Positions 7,573 to 15,299 of a stretch of 64,000 nt of DNA are shown piece after piece. The position numbers were made by a program, and so were the translations under genes. This stretch comes from DASSKK01 sp035690495. GTDB taxonomy: Bacteria > Actinomycetota > Actinomycetes > Propionibacteriales > Nocardioidaceae. The DNA lies in NCBI GenBank assembly GCA_035690495.1, contig DASSKK010000032.1, forward strand, positions 1 through 64,000. Direction: 5' to 3'. Each line of letters opens with the position of its first letter. Position 1 is the first letter of the stretch. The notes beneath the pieces were generated by a model. It saw only the letters and a list, made by a program, of their open reading frames with translations, had not been told where the DNA came from and made no database searches.

Positions 7573-9882
7573 ATGGCAGCAGGGCCATTGTGTCGGGGCG
7601 CCCTGGCACGCACCGCGACCATCGTCGGGAGTCTGGCGGGGGCCCTCTCGATAGTGGTGCTGCCCGGGTCCGCGGCCTCGGCCGCGTCTGTCACCGCCTT
7701 CTACGTCGACAAGACCGTCGCGGGCTGCTCCGACTCCGGGCCGGGCACGTCGAGCACGCCGTACTGCACGATCGCCAAAGGCGTCTCCTCGCTCACGCCC
7801 GGCGTGACGCTCTACATCGGCAACGGCACCTATGCCGAGACCGTCAAGCCGCCCTCGGGCAGCTCCTCCGACCGGGTGACGGTCACCAGCTGGCCGGGGC
7901 GGCACCCCGTGGTGGGGGCGGGAGTCGGCAACGGGGTGAGCCTGTCGTCGAAGAGCTATGTGACGGTCTCCGGGCTGGTCGTGTCCGAGTCGATCGGCGC
8001 GGGCATCCAGGTCAGCGGCGGGAGCTTCGTCACGCTGAGCGGGAACGAGGTCATGGGTGCCGGCTCGCCGGTGCGCGGAGAGACCGGAGTCGGGATCAAC
8101 CTGAAGGGCACCACCGACTCGCTGGTGACCGGCAACTACCTGCACGACAACAGCGACAGCGGGATCTACCTGTCCAGCGGCGCCACTCGGGACACCGTCT
8201 CCGACAACGTGTCGACGGCCAACGCCCGTGGGTGGCAGCGCGGCGCGAACGGCATCGACGTGATCAGCCCGGGCAACCTGGTGCTGCGCAACAAGACGTT
8301 CTCCAACGAGGACTCCGGGATCCAGTTCTACACCGGCGGCAACAACAACACCGCGATGCTCAACGTCAGCTACAACAACGGCGACCACGGCATCGACGAC
8401 CTGAACGTCACGGGCGGCCGGCTGATCGGCAACACGATCTTCCACAACTGCACCAGCGGGATCAACGTGGAGGGCACCTCCGGCAACTACGTGGTGGAGA
8501 ACAACGTCGCGGTCGACAATGCCGTCTATCCCGCCTATGCCGGGATCTCGTGCAACCGACGCAACGGCAACATCGGCATCTGGGACTCGGCTCCGCCCAC
8601 GACCACCGTCGACCACAACCTGGTGTGGCTGTCCAAACCAGGGACGATGTACACCTTCGGCACCCGGTTCAGCTCGCTGGCCGCGATGCAGGCCGCGACC
8701 GGGCAGGAGGCGTACGGCGTACAGGCAGACCCGAAGTTCGCGAACGCCTCCGCGTGGAACCTGGAGCTCACTGCCGGATCTCCGGCCATCGACCGCGGCG
8801 ACTCGGCGGCGCCGAGCGAGTCGGCCACCGACATCCTCGGCTCCCCACGCGTCGACGACCCGGGCACCCCGAACACGTACGCCACCGGTCCCCGCAAGTA
8901 CGACGACCTAGGTGCGTTCGAGTTCCAGTCGGCGTCCCAGCCGCCCCCGCCACCGGTCTCGCAGCCGCCGACCGCCGCGCTGACCGTGACCCCGGCCTCC
9001 GGCACCGCGCCGCTGGCCGTCACCGCCGACGCCTCCGCATCCAGCGACCCGCAAGGCCAGGCGCTCACCTACACCTTCGACTTCGGCGACGGCACCACCA
9101 CCGGCCCGCAGGCAGGCGCGACCGCGACCCACACGTACACGAACGCCGGCAGCTACACCGCCAAGGTCACCACCACCGACACCGACGGGCTGACCGACAT
9201 CGCCCAGCAGACCGTCACCGTCACCACCGCAACGCAGCCTCCGCCACCGGCTTCGCAGCCGCCGACCTACGTGAACCGGATCGCCACGAAGTACTCCGGG
9301 ACCACACACAGCAGTGGCAACATCGCGGTCTACCGGGCAGCGGGCGTCCAGGCGGGCGACCTCGTCGTGCTGACGCTGCACCTGACCGGGACGACCGCGA
9401 CCGGGGCGATCACCGGCTCCGACGAAGCGGGAAACAGCTACGCGCTGGCCGAGAGCGTCGCCGACGGCTCCGGGAACCGGCTCGCGGTGCTGTCCGGGGT
9501 GGCGGTGAACCCGCTTGCCGCGGGCATGCACATCAACGTGTCCTTCCCGTCGGCGAGCAGCTACCGGCTGGTCGGCGACGAGTACGCCGGGGCGGTGGCG
9601 GTGGACCAGGTCGCGGCGGCATCCGGCAGCGGTACGACGTACTCCTCGGGAAGCACGCCGGTCACCACCGCACCCGCCGAGCTGGCCTTCGGGGCCGTCG
9701 CGATCACCGGCGGCACGACGAGCCCGGTCTGGGGCGCCGGATGGAGCGACCTCGGCAGCTACTCGCTGGGCGGCAACTACCTCGGTCGCGCCCAGCAGTT
9801 CCCCACCAGCACCGGGACGTTCTCGGCGACCGGGACGGCGACCGGCACCTGGCTGGCGGTGACGGTCACGTTCCGGCCATGA
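7573..9882 (+). CDS. Secreted right-handed beta-helix protein with PKD and C-terminal beta-sandwich
   Basis: A 769-residue exported protein. The signal peptide covers residues 1-37 (RTATIVGSLAGALSIVVL, cleavage after SAASA). A beta-helix runs over about 40-450 with NNGDHGIDD and SGINVEG turns also found in the gene at 463. It is followed by a 'PTAALTVTPASGTAPLAV' PKD domain (about 460-545) and a Ser/Thr/Gly-rich C-terminal beta-sandwich of about 200 residues. The first gene's proline/glycine tail is replaced here by the C-terminal domain. Both open with a FYVDK/LQVNN...C..YCTIG/A pattern, so they are diverged duplicates. Surface glycan binding or cleavage is likely. Confidence 0.8.
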   Translation: MAAGPLCRGALARTATIVGSLAGALSIVVLPGSAASAASVTAFYVDKTVAGCSDSGPGTSSTPYCTIAKGVSSLTPGVTLYIGNGTYAETVKPPSGSSSDRVTVTSWPGRHPVVGAGVGNGVSLSSKSYVTVSGLVVSESIGAGIQVSGGSFVTLSGNEVMGAGSPVRGETGVGINLKGTTDSLVTGNYLHDNSDSGIYLSSGATRDTVSDNVSTANARGWQRGANGIDVISPGNLVLRNKTFSNEDSGIQFYTGGNNNTAMLNVSYNNGDHGIDDLNVTGGRLIGNTIFHNCTSGINVEGTSGNYVVENNVAVDNAVYPAYAGISCNRRNGNIGIWDSAPPTTTVDHNLVWLSKPGTMYTFGTRFSSLAAMQAATGQEAYGVQADPKFANASAWNLELTAGSPAIDRGDSAAPSESATDILGSPRVDDPGTPNTYATGPRKYDDLGAFEFQSASQPPPPPVSQPPTAALTVTPASGTAPLAVTADASASSDPQGQALTYTFDFGDGTTTGPQAGATATHTYTNAGSYTAKVTTTDTDGLTDIAQQTVTVTTATQPPPPASQPPTYVNRIATKYSGTTHSSGNIAVYRAAGVQAGDLVVLTLHLTGTTATGAITGSDEAGNSYALAESVADGSGNRLAVLSGVAVNPLAAGMHINVSFPSASSYRLVGDEYAGAVAVDQVAAASGSGTTYSSGSTPVTTAPAELAFGAVAITGGTTSPVWGAGWSDLGSYSLGGNYLGRAQQFPTSTGTFSATGTATGTWLAVTVTFRP

Positions 9883-10016
9883 CGCAGCGCGCGGGGGCCC
9901 ATGCCCACAGCCTGTCTAGACCGGCAGCGCGACCCCGGTGCACCGGCCCGGAATGGGGTAATACTCGTCCTCTAAGGGTTCAGGGGCAGCGGCTCGAGCG
10001 AGGGGGCGAGGGGACC

Positions 10017-10712
10017 GTGGGGGAAGAGGACGACTACGCCACAGCGCGTCATACCTCGGACTCGGCCCTGGTGCGGCTGTGCCACGACCTGCGCCAGCAC
10101 CTGGCCGCGGGGCTGATGCTGGCCAGGGTGCAAGAAATAGACGGCGCCGGCAGCGCGGCGGAGCGCTTCGCGCTGATCGCCGACGAGCTCACCTCCGCGG
10201 AGCAGCTCATCGCCGCCGAGCTCGACGCGATGCGCAGCCGGACCTGGATGGTCGACCTCGTCGAGCTGGTGGAGCAGTGCGTGCGCACCGTGAGGCTCAC
10301 CCACGACGTGGTCGTCGCCGTCCGCGCCGCGGAGCAGACGGTCGCCTACGGCGATCCGGTCGCTCTGCGGCGCGCGGTGGGCAACGTGCTCGACAACGCT
10401 GCCCGCGCGGCCGGCGACGCGGGAGCCGTCGAGGTGAACGTCGGACCGCAGGGCGACCTCGCGTTCGTCGAGGTCGCCGACAACGGGCAGGGCTTCGGCG
10501 GCCTGGTCACGACCAGCGGGCAGGGGCTCTCGATCGTGCACCAGGCGGTGCGCTCGAACGGCGGCCGGCTGGAGATCAGCAGTGGTCCGGGTCCGGGTAC
10601 CCGGGTGCGGATGCTGTGGCCCCGGGGCCCGGCACGGTCCGGGCAGTCGGAGCATGCCCAGCCGGCCCGCAGGACGAGGCCGTCCCGCACACCCCCGGCC
10701 ACCACCCGGTAG
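10017..10712 (+). CDS. Small soluble histidine kinase (HATPase_c)
   Basis: A 231-residue kinase with no transmembrane or sensor segment. The H-box is LCHDLRQHLAAG (H23). The ATP-binding domain shows the N-box (VGNVLDNAARAA), G1 (VADNGQGFGG) and G2 (SGQGLSIVHQAV) motifs. The GTG at 10017 follows an AGGGGGCGAGGGG ribosome site. The C-terminal 25 residues are basic and proline-rich. It probably receives its signal through another protein and could phosphorylate the LuxR-type regulator at 6633-7376 across the beta-helix gene, but no adjacent regulator proves this. Confidence 0.75.
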   Translation: MGEEDDYATARHTSDSALVRLCHDLRQHLAAGLMLARVQEIDGAGSAAERFALIADELTSAEQLIAAELDAMRSRTWMVDLVELVEQCVRTVRLTHDVVVAVRAAEQTVAYGDPVALRRAVGNVLDNAARAAGDAGAVEVNVGPQGDLAFVEVADNGQGFGGLVTTSGQGLSIVHQAVRSNGGRLEISSGPGPGTRVRMLWPRGPARSGQSEHAQPARRTRPSRTPPATTR

Positions 10713-10725
10713 GCCCCGCCCGCCA

Positions 10726-11025
10726 TCAGAGCGCGACCGCGACCTCCGCGACCTGTCCGCGAGCGGCGGTCACCGGCTGGTCGACCGGTTGGCTCTTCGG
10801 GGCCAGGGTGCGCAGCGTCCACTCACCGGGCGCGGCGAAGAACCGGAACTCCCCGCTCTCCGAGGTGGGCACCTCCGCGGTGAACTCCCCGGTGCGGTCC
10901 AGCAGCCGGACGTACGCCGTGCCGACCGGCTCGCCGGCACGGCGTACCACACCGTGGATCACCGACTGGGTCGTCAGATCCACGCCCTCGAGGGCGACCC
11001 CGCCCTCGGGTGCTCCGCAGCCCAT
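10726..11025 (-). CDS. DUF1416 family protein (SseC-like)
   Basis: A 99-residue protein starting MGCGAPEGGVAL and rich in beta strands (VIHGVVRRAGEPVGTAYVRL, GEFRFFAAPGEWTLR). It matches the DUF1416 family that accompanies actinobacterial thiosulfate sulfurtransferases and has a transthyretin/carboxypeptidase-regulatory-like look. Its ATG overlaps the sulfurtransferase stop by one base (TGATG), so the two are translationally coupled. Biochemical function is unknown; the context points to sulfur transfer. Confidence 0.85.
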   Translation of the reverse strand: MGCGAPEGGVALEGVDLTTQSVIHGVVRRAGEPVGTAYVRLLDRTGEFTAEVPTSESGEFRFFAAPGEWTLRTLAPKSQPVDQPVTAARGQVAEVAVAL

Positions 11026-11873
11026 CAGGCCTCCCCGGCCGCGTCGCCGAGGACGACCGGCACGCCGACCAGCGAGCCGTACTCGGTCCAGGAGCCGTCG
11101 TAGTTCTTCACGTTCTGCTGGCCGAGCAGCTCGTGCAGCGCGAACCAGGTGTGCGCCGAACGCTCGCCGATCCGGCAGTAGGCGATGGTGTCCTTGCCCC
11201 AGTCGACCCCGGCGTCGGCGTAGATCTGCTTCAGCTCGTCGTCGGACTTGAACGTGCCGTCGTCGTTGGCGGCCTTGCTCCACGGCACGTTGGCCGCGGT
11301 CGGGACGTGACCCCCGCGCTGCGCGGACTCCTGCGGCAGGTGCGCCGGTGCCAGCAGCCGGCCGGCGTACTCGTCCGGGGAGCGCACGTCGACGATGTTC
11401 TTGGCACCGATGGAGGCGACGACCTCGTCGCGGAAGGCGCGGATCGACTGGTCCTGCTCGGTGGCGGTGTAGCTGGTCTGCTCGGGCTTCGGGAGCTCGT
11501 CGGTCAGCTCACGGCTGTCCAGCTCCCACTTCTTGCGGCCGCCGTCGAGCAGCTTGACGTCCTGGTGGCCGTAGAGCTTGAAGTACCAGTAGGCGTAGGC
11601 GGCGAACCAGTTGTTGTTGCCGCCGTAGAGCACGACGGTCGAGTCGTTGGACACCCCGCGGCTGGACAGCAGCGACTCGAACTGCGCCTTGTCGACGAAG
11701 TCGCGGCGGACCTGGTCCTGCAGGTCGGTGGTCCAGTCCAGCTTGACGGCGCCCTTGATGTGGCCCTTGTCGTAGGCGGTGGTGTCCTCGTCGACCTCGA
11801 CGAGCACGACGTTCGGGTCGTCGAGGTGCTCGGCTGCCCAGTCGGCGGTGACGAGTGCGGTTTCACGGCTCAT
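11025..11873 (-). CDS. Thiosulfate sulfurtransferase (tandem rhodanese)
   Basis: A 282-residue two-domain rhodanese moving sulfane sulfur from thiosulfate to thiophilic acceptors. The N-terminal domain is the inactive one (VVLYGGNNNWFAAYAYW). The C-terminal domain carries the active-site loop CRIGERS with Cys233 and the preceding IVDVRSPDEY. Length and motifs match actinobacterial CysA/SseA-type enzymes. The ATG at 11873 has a GGAAGAGAGAG stretch upstream. It is the second gene of a DUF4395-sulfurtransferase-DUF1416 run downstream of a cysteine-type leader peptide. Confidence 0.92.
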   Translation of the reverse strand: MSRETALVTADWAAEHLDDPNVVLVEVDEDTTAYDKGHIKGAVKLDWTTDLQDQVRRDFVDKAQFESLLSSRGVSNDSTVVLYGGNNNWFAAYAYWYFKLYGHQDVKLLDGGRKKWELDSRELTDELPKPEQTSYTATEQDQSIRAFRDEVVASIGAKNIVDVRSPDEYAGRLLAPAHLPQESAQRGGHVPTAANVPWSKAANDDGTFKSDDELKQIYADAGVDWGKDTIAYCRIGERSAHTWFALHELLGQQNVKNYDGSWTEYGSLVGVPVVLGDAAGEA

Positions 11874-11916
11874 GGTGTGACTCTCTCTTCCGTAACGTGT
11901 GAAGGTTCGGGCTGTC

Positions 11917-12429
11917 TCAGCGGTCGTTCTGCAGCACGGCACGCAGGCGCACGCCGCGCAGGTACATCTCGCAGCCCAGGCAGTAGCCGAAGGCTGCGTT
12001 GAGGAACGCTGCTGCGAGCGCCAGCCCCACGGCGACCTCGCCGAGCAGGGTGACGCCGGTCGCGAAGCCGGCCAGTGCCAGCACCGCGAACGCCAGGCCG
12101 ACCGCTTGCGCAAAGCGGGGCGGCCTGGCGTCCTCGAGCTCCGTGGGTGCACCCAGTCGTGGGCGGACCAGGTGCCTGAAGAGCCAGGAGTACGGCGTAC
12201 GGCGTACTCCCAGCGTGGCGCCGAGCGCGAACGCCACCAGCTGGACCGCGACGAGCGCGATCGTGGCCGACGGCACGCTGGCTGCCAGCAGCAGCGCCGC
12301 CGCCAGCACGAGCGTGGTCACGGTCGCGGCGAACCGCGGCCCTCGCGGGTCGATGCCCCCCACCGGTACGACCGCGGGGTGGCCGGCGTAGGCATCACGG
12401 TGCGAGTGGCTGGTTGCAGTGGTGGACAT
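11917..12429 (-). CDS. DUF4395 membrane protein
   Basis: A 170-residue protein with four hydrophobic segments and a C-terminal CLGCEMYLRG motif giving a CxxC pair, which is typical of DUF4395 proteins. These are found beside thioredoxins and sulfurtransferases. GGIDPRGPRFAA near residue 24 is the conserved family opening. The start at 12429 follows AGGAGACCC. A role in membrane thiol/sulfur redox chemistry is plausible but not shown. Probably the first structural gene after the leader peptide at 12548-12640. Confidence 0.8.
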   Translation of the reverse strand: MSTTATSHSHRDAYAGHPAVVPVGGIDPRGPRFAATVTTLVLAAALLLAASVPSATIALVAVQLVAFALGATLGVRRTPYSWLFRHLVRPRLGAPTELEDARPPRFAQAVGLAFAVLALAGFATGVTLLGEVAVGLALAAAFLNAAFGYCLGCEMYLRGVRLRAVLQNDR

Positions 12430-12519
12430 TCGGGTCTCCTGCGCATGCAGCGGTGTCGTGGGGTCGTGACAGGTGGGAGAAAGACGCCGCGAAGCCCGGA
12501 CGAACCGATGGCTCAGTGG

Positions 12520-12535
12520 GCCCCGGATGCGGGGC
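12520..12535 (-). promoter_or_regulatory. Hairpin between leader peptide and DUF4395 gene (possible attenuator)
   Basis: GCCCCG-CATC-CGGGGC forms a 6-bp GC stem starting 12 nt after the leader peptide stop. The placement fits an attenuator or a structure that ribosome stalling on the leader would affect. No T-run follows, so a plain intrinsic terminator is less likely. Confidence 0.4.
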
Positions 12536-12547
12536 GAGGCTGTCTGA

Positions 12548-12640
12548 TCAGCTGGCGTCTCGTCGCGACATTCGACACAGCGCCGAACGCACACGGCAGT
12601 TGTCCACTGCGCGGCGTCGGGTCAGCATGGTCGACGACAT
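12548..12640 (-). CDS. Cysteine-responsive type leader peptide
   Basis: A 30-residue peptide, MSSTMLTRRRAVDNCRVRSA followed by LCRMSRRDAS. It matches the actinobacterial 'putative leader peptide' pattern LTxRxxVDxxRxxSAxCR found before sulfur-assimilation genes. Two cysteines (Cys15 and Cys22) would make its translation sensitive to cysteinyl-tRNA. A TACTCT hexamer lies 6 nt before the first ATG, which suggests a leaderless transcript. A start at the inner ATG (12628) is possible. It is followed by a GC hairpin and then DUF4395, sulfurtransferase and DUF1416, as in the polycysteine-leader operons described in mycobacteria. Confidence 0.75.
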   Translation of the reverse strand: MSSTMLTRRRAVDNCRVRSALCRMSRRDAS

Positions 12641-12646
12641 GCCTCG

Positions 12647-12652
12647 AGAGTA
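12647..12652 (-). promoter_or_regulatory. Predicted -10 (TACTCT), leaderless, sulfur leader peptide
   Basis: TAnnnT hexamer with 6 nt to the ATG at 12640. Confidence 0.5.
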
Positions 12653-12735
12653 GAAGGTCAACCGCCGTGACCGGAAACCCGCGTCTCGCATCATGGACGG
12701 ACGTCTCACACTGCGGGCGGCTGTGAGCGGGGACC

Positions 12736-13212
12736 TCATGCGGAAGGCACCGCGCGTGCGAGCGTGGCGAGGACGTCGTCCTTGCGGGGCGCGCCTGCCG
12801 CCCGCGCCACCTCGCGGCCGGTGGCGTCGAGCACCAGCGTGGTCGGGGTCCGGGTGATCCCCAGGCGGCGGACCAGGTCGAGATGCCCTTCGGCGTCCAC
12901 CTCCACGTGTCTGACCCCGGGCACGACCTCGGCCACCTGCGCGAGCACCCGCCGGGTGACGCGACACGGAGCGCAGAACGCGGAGGAGAACTGCAGCAAC
13001 GTCGCGCGCTCACCGAGATCGAGGCCGTCGACGAGCCGCGCGAGCACGTTCTGCTCGGGCAGATCAGGCGCAGAGGACTCCGGCTTCGGCGCGCGGTTCG
13101 CCGGCGGGATCGCACGCGTGCCGCGGAACCGGCCGTCCCGCGCGAGGCGATACAGCCCGAACCCGGTCGCCAGCACCAGCACGGCGACGAGAATCCAGAC
13201 TCCTTGGCTCAC
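12736..13212 (-). CDS. Membrane-anchored thioredoxin-fold protein
   Basis: A 158-residue protein with one N-terminal membrane helix (VWILVAVLVLATGFGLYRLA) and a thioredoxin fold from about residue 55. The active site is FCAPC (Cys80, Cys83), and a cis-Pro region TPTTLVLD follows. A charged proline-rich linker separates anchor and domain. The GTG at 13212 is chosen because it starts the membrane helix; no strong ribosome site is seen. It lies upstream of the sulfur leader peptide and downstream of the MoaD-like gene, in the same direction, so a role in sulfur carrier or sulfurtransferase redox chemistry is likely. Confidence 0.8.
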   Translation of the reverse strand: MSQGVWILVAVLVLATGFGLYRLARDGRFRGTRAIPPANRAPKPESSAPDLPEQNVLARLVDGLDLGERATLLQFSSAFCAPCRVTRRVLAQVAEVVPGVRHVEVDAEGHLDLVRRLGITRTPTTLVLDATGREVARAAGAPRKDDVLATLARAVPSA

Positions 13213-13270
13213 AGTCGACCAACCACGGGCGTGGGCCCTCACATTCCCAGAGCGTCGAACTCGGCCGGGG

Positions 13271-13588
13271 TCAGCCGCCGGCGAAGGGGGGCAGCAGCTC
13301 GACGGTGTCGCCGGGGTGGACGGCGACGTCGGAAGGATCCGAGGCGCCGACGGGACGGTCGCCGACCAGCGCCGAGCAGACATCGAGCACACCGGGCAGG
13401 CCCGGCCGGTCCGGATGGAGCCCGCGGACAGCCGCCAGCACGGTCGCCAGCGTCGCGGGCTCGCCCACCTCGACGTGCTCGGAGTCGATCCCCGCAGCCG
13501 ACCGGGCCGCCGCCCAGTACCTCACGGTCACCGCCACCCGGGCGCGGGAGTGGGTCGACTGGGTCGTCGCGGCCGGCTCGGAGCTCAT
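13271..13588 (-). CDS. MoaD/ThiS family sulfur-carrier protein
   Basis: A 105-residue beta-grasp protein ending in the diagnostic Gly-Gly (LLPPFAGG), the residue that is adenylated and thiocarboxylated in MoaD/ThiS-type carriers. Preceding motifs are VTVRYWAAARSAAG and VAVHPGDTVELLPP. Its first codon lies only 20 nt from the divergent glnR start. Whether it serves molybdopterin, thiamin or a cysteine pathway cannot be told; the adjacent sulfurtransferase and thioredoxin suggest sulfur transfer. Confidence 0.85.
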   Translation of the reverse strand: MSSEPAATTQSTHSRARVAVTVRYWAAARSAAGIDSEHVEVGEPATLATVLAAVRGLHPDRPGLPGVLDVCSALVGDRPVGASDPSDVAVHPGDTVELLPPFAGG

Positions 13589-13594
13589 GTCGGC

Positions 13595-13600
13595 TATCCT
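13595..13600 (+). promoter_or_regulatory. Predicted -10 (TATCCT) for glnR
   Basis: TATCCT lies 8 nt before the glnR ATG inside a 20-bp gap between divergent starts, so glnR is probably leaderless or nearly so. Confidence 0.4.
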
Positions 13601-13608
13601 GCCACCCC

Positions 13609-14313
13609 ATGAGCAGCCTGCTGCTGCTGACGAGCAGCACCAAACCGTCGGTGGAGGTGCTGCCTGCGCTCGCGCTGCTCGCCCACCAGGTGCGGGTGCT
13701 GCCCGCCGAGGGCTCCGCGCTGGTGGAGGCCGGCCAGCCCGACGTCGTACTCGTGGACGGGTGCGGCGACCTGGCCCGTGCCCGTGACCTGTGCCGGCTG
13801 ATCCGCACCACCGGCAGCGACGCACCGGTGCTGCTGATCCTCACCGAGGGCGGTCTCTCGGTGGTGGCCGCCGACTGGGGCGCGCAGGACGTCGTGCTGG
13901 CCACCGCGGGCCCCGCCGAGGTCGAGGCGCGGCTTCGCCTCGCCGTGGCGCGGATGGCCGCCGGGGACGCCGACGACCCGGAGGCGCACCTGATCCGCTC
14001 CGGCGAGCTGGTCGTCGACGACGCGGCGTACACCGCCAAGATCGGCGGGCGCACGCTTGACCTCACCTTCAAGGAGTTCGAGCTGCTGAAGTACCTCGCC
14101 CAGCATCCCGGCCGCGTGTTCTCCCGAGAGCAGCTGCTCTCCGAGGTGTGGGGCTACGACTACTTCGGCGGGACCCGCACCGTCGACGTCCACGTGCGGC
14201 GGCTGCGCGCCAAGCTGGGCGCCGAGAACGAGACGCTGATCGGGACCGTCCGCAACGTCGGGTACCGCTTCGTGCTGCCACCTGCGCGCGAGCGTGAGAC
14301 CGCCGATGCCTGA
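13609..14313 (+). CDS. glnR: Nitrogen regulator GlnR (atypical OmpR-type)
   Basis: A 234-residue regulator opening MSSLLLLTSSTKPSVEVLPA, which I recognise as the GlnR signature. The receiver domain lacks the paired acidic residues and the conserved Lys (VVLATAGP), while the central Asp remains in VVLVDG. This fits GlnR proteins that work as phosphorylation-independent dimers. The C-terminal winged helix (about 135-228) carries FKEFELLKYLAQHPGRVFSR and TRTVDVHVRRLRAKLG. Known relatives control ammonium assimilation (glnA, amtB, nirB). mshD follows in the same direction, and a MoaD-like gene is divergent. Confidence 0.9.
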   Translation: MSSLLLLTSSTKPSVEVLPALALLAHQVRVLPAEGSALVEAGQPDVVLVDGCGDLARARDLCRLIRTTGSDAPVLLILTEGGLSVVAADWGAQDVVLATAGPAEVEARLRLAVARMAAGDADDPEAHLIRSGELVVDDAAYTAKIGGRTLDLTFKEFELLKYLAQHPGRVFSREQLLSEVWGYDYFGGTRTVDVHVRRLRAKLGAENETLIGTVRNVGYRFVLPPARERETADA

Positions 14314-14342
14314 GTGACCTGAGGGCGCCGGGGCATGCACCC

Positions 14343-14348
14343 TAGGCT
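14343..14348 (+). promoter_or_regulatory. Predicted -10 (TAGGCT), leaderless, mshD
   Basis: TAnnnT hexamer with 7 nt to the ATG at 14356; it decides that start over the ATG at 14335. Confidence 0.5.
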
Positions 14349-14355
14349 GGGCGCC

Positions 14356-15285
14356 ATGCCGTCCCCGCCCCCCGTCCCGATGCCGACGCCGCCCGCCGTA
14401 CGCCGGCTCGACGCCGACGACTGGGACGCGGGTACGACGACAGCGGTGCGGGAAGTGGTGGCGGCGGCCACCGACGCGGACGGCGCAGCGCCCCTCGACG
14501 AAGCCGCCCTGCTGGCGCTGCGGCACGGCATCGCGGGCACCCGGATGGTCGTCGCAGATGGGACGGCGAGCCCCGCAGGGTTCGCCTGGCTGCACGCCGC
14601 TGCGGTGGAGGTCGTCGTCGCCCCCACCGAGCGGGGGCGTGGGATGGGCACCGCGCTGTGCACTGCCCTGCTGGACACCCCGGACCCGGCGCCGGGGCAG
14701 CTCACCGGATGGTCGCACGGCGACCACCCCGCGGCAGCCCGGCTCGCGGAGAGGTTCGGGTTCACGCGGGCGCGTGAGCTGTGGGTGATGCGTCGCAGTC
14801 TGGACGACCTGCCGCCGGCCGAACCGCCTGCCGAAGGCGGGGGCCCCACGGTGCGCGGCTTCGAGGCGGGCCGGGACGAGGATGCGTTCCTTGCGCTGAA
14901 CGCAGCCGCGTTCGCCGACCATCCGGAGCAGGGGCAGATGACCCGCGACGACCTCGACGAACGCATGTCCGAGCAGTGGTTCGACCCGGGTGGGTTCTTC
15001 GTCGCGGAGGCAGGGGGAAGGATGGTCGGCTTCCACTGGACCAAGGTCCACCCGCGCCCGTCCGGGATCGGGGAGATCTACGTCCTCGGAATCTCGCCCA
15101 CGTCCCAGGGCAGCGGGCTCGGCCGGCGGCTGGCACTGGTCGGGCTGCATCATCTGGCCGCGCGGGGATGCCGGCAGGTGCTGCTGTACGTCGAGTCCGA
15201 CAACCCCGCCGCGGTGGCGCTCTACAGCAGGCTGGGATTCACCCATGGCGCGTCCGACACCCACGTGCAGTACGCCCGCGACTGA
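14356..15285 (+). CDS. mshD: Mycothiol synthase (double GNAT acetyltransferase)
   Basis: A 309-residue protein with two GNAT domains. The first holds TERGRGMGTALCTALLDT (acetyl-CoA loop) and the second SPTSQGSGLGRRLALVGLHH. It ends with YVESDNPAAVALYSRLGF, the typical MshD end. It makes mycothiol by acetylating Cys-GlcN-Ins, the last step of the pathway. Length fits MshD (about 300). The start at 14356 is preferred because TAGGCT sits 7 nt upstream. Mycothione reductase is also in the window (36812). It nearly abuts the convergent hydrolase gene (14 bp). Confidence 0.92.
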   Translation: MPSPPPVPMPTPPAVRRLDADDWDAGTTTAVREVVAAATDADGAAPLDEAALLALRHGIAGTRMVVADGTASPAGFAWLHAAAVEVVVAPTERGRGMGTALCTALLDTPDPAPGQLTGWSHGDHPAAARLAERFGFTRARELWVMRRSLDDLPPAEPPAEGGGPTVRGFEAGRDEDAFLALNAAAFADHPEQGQMTRDDLDERMSEQWFDPGGFFVAEAGGRMVGFHWTKVHPRPSGIGEIYVLGISPTSQGSGLGRRLALVGLHHLAARGCRQVLLYVESDNPAAVALYSRLGFTHGASDTHVQYARD

Positions 15286-15299
15286 TCGGGTTCCGCAGA

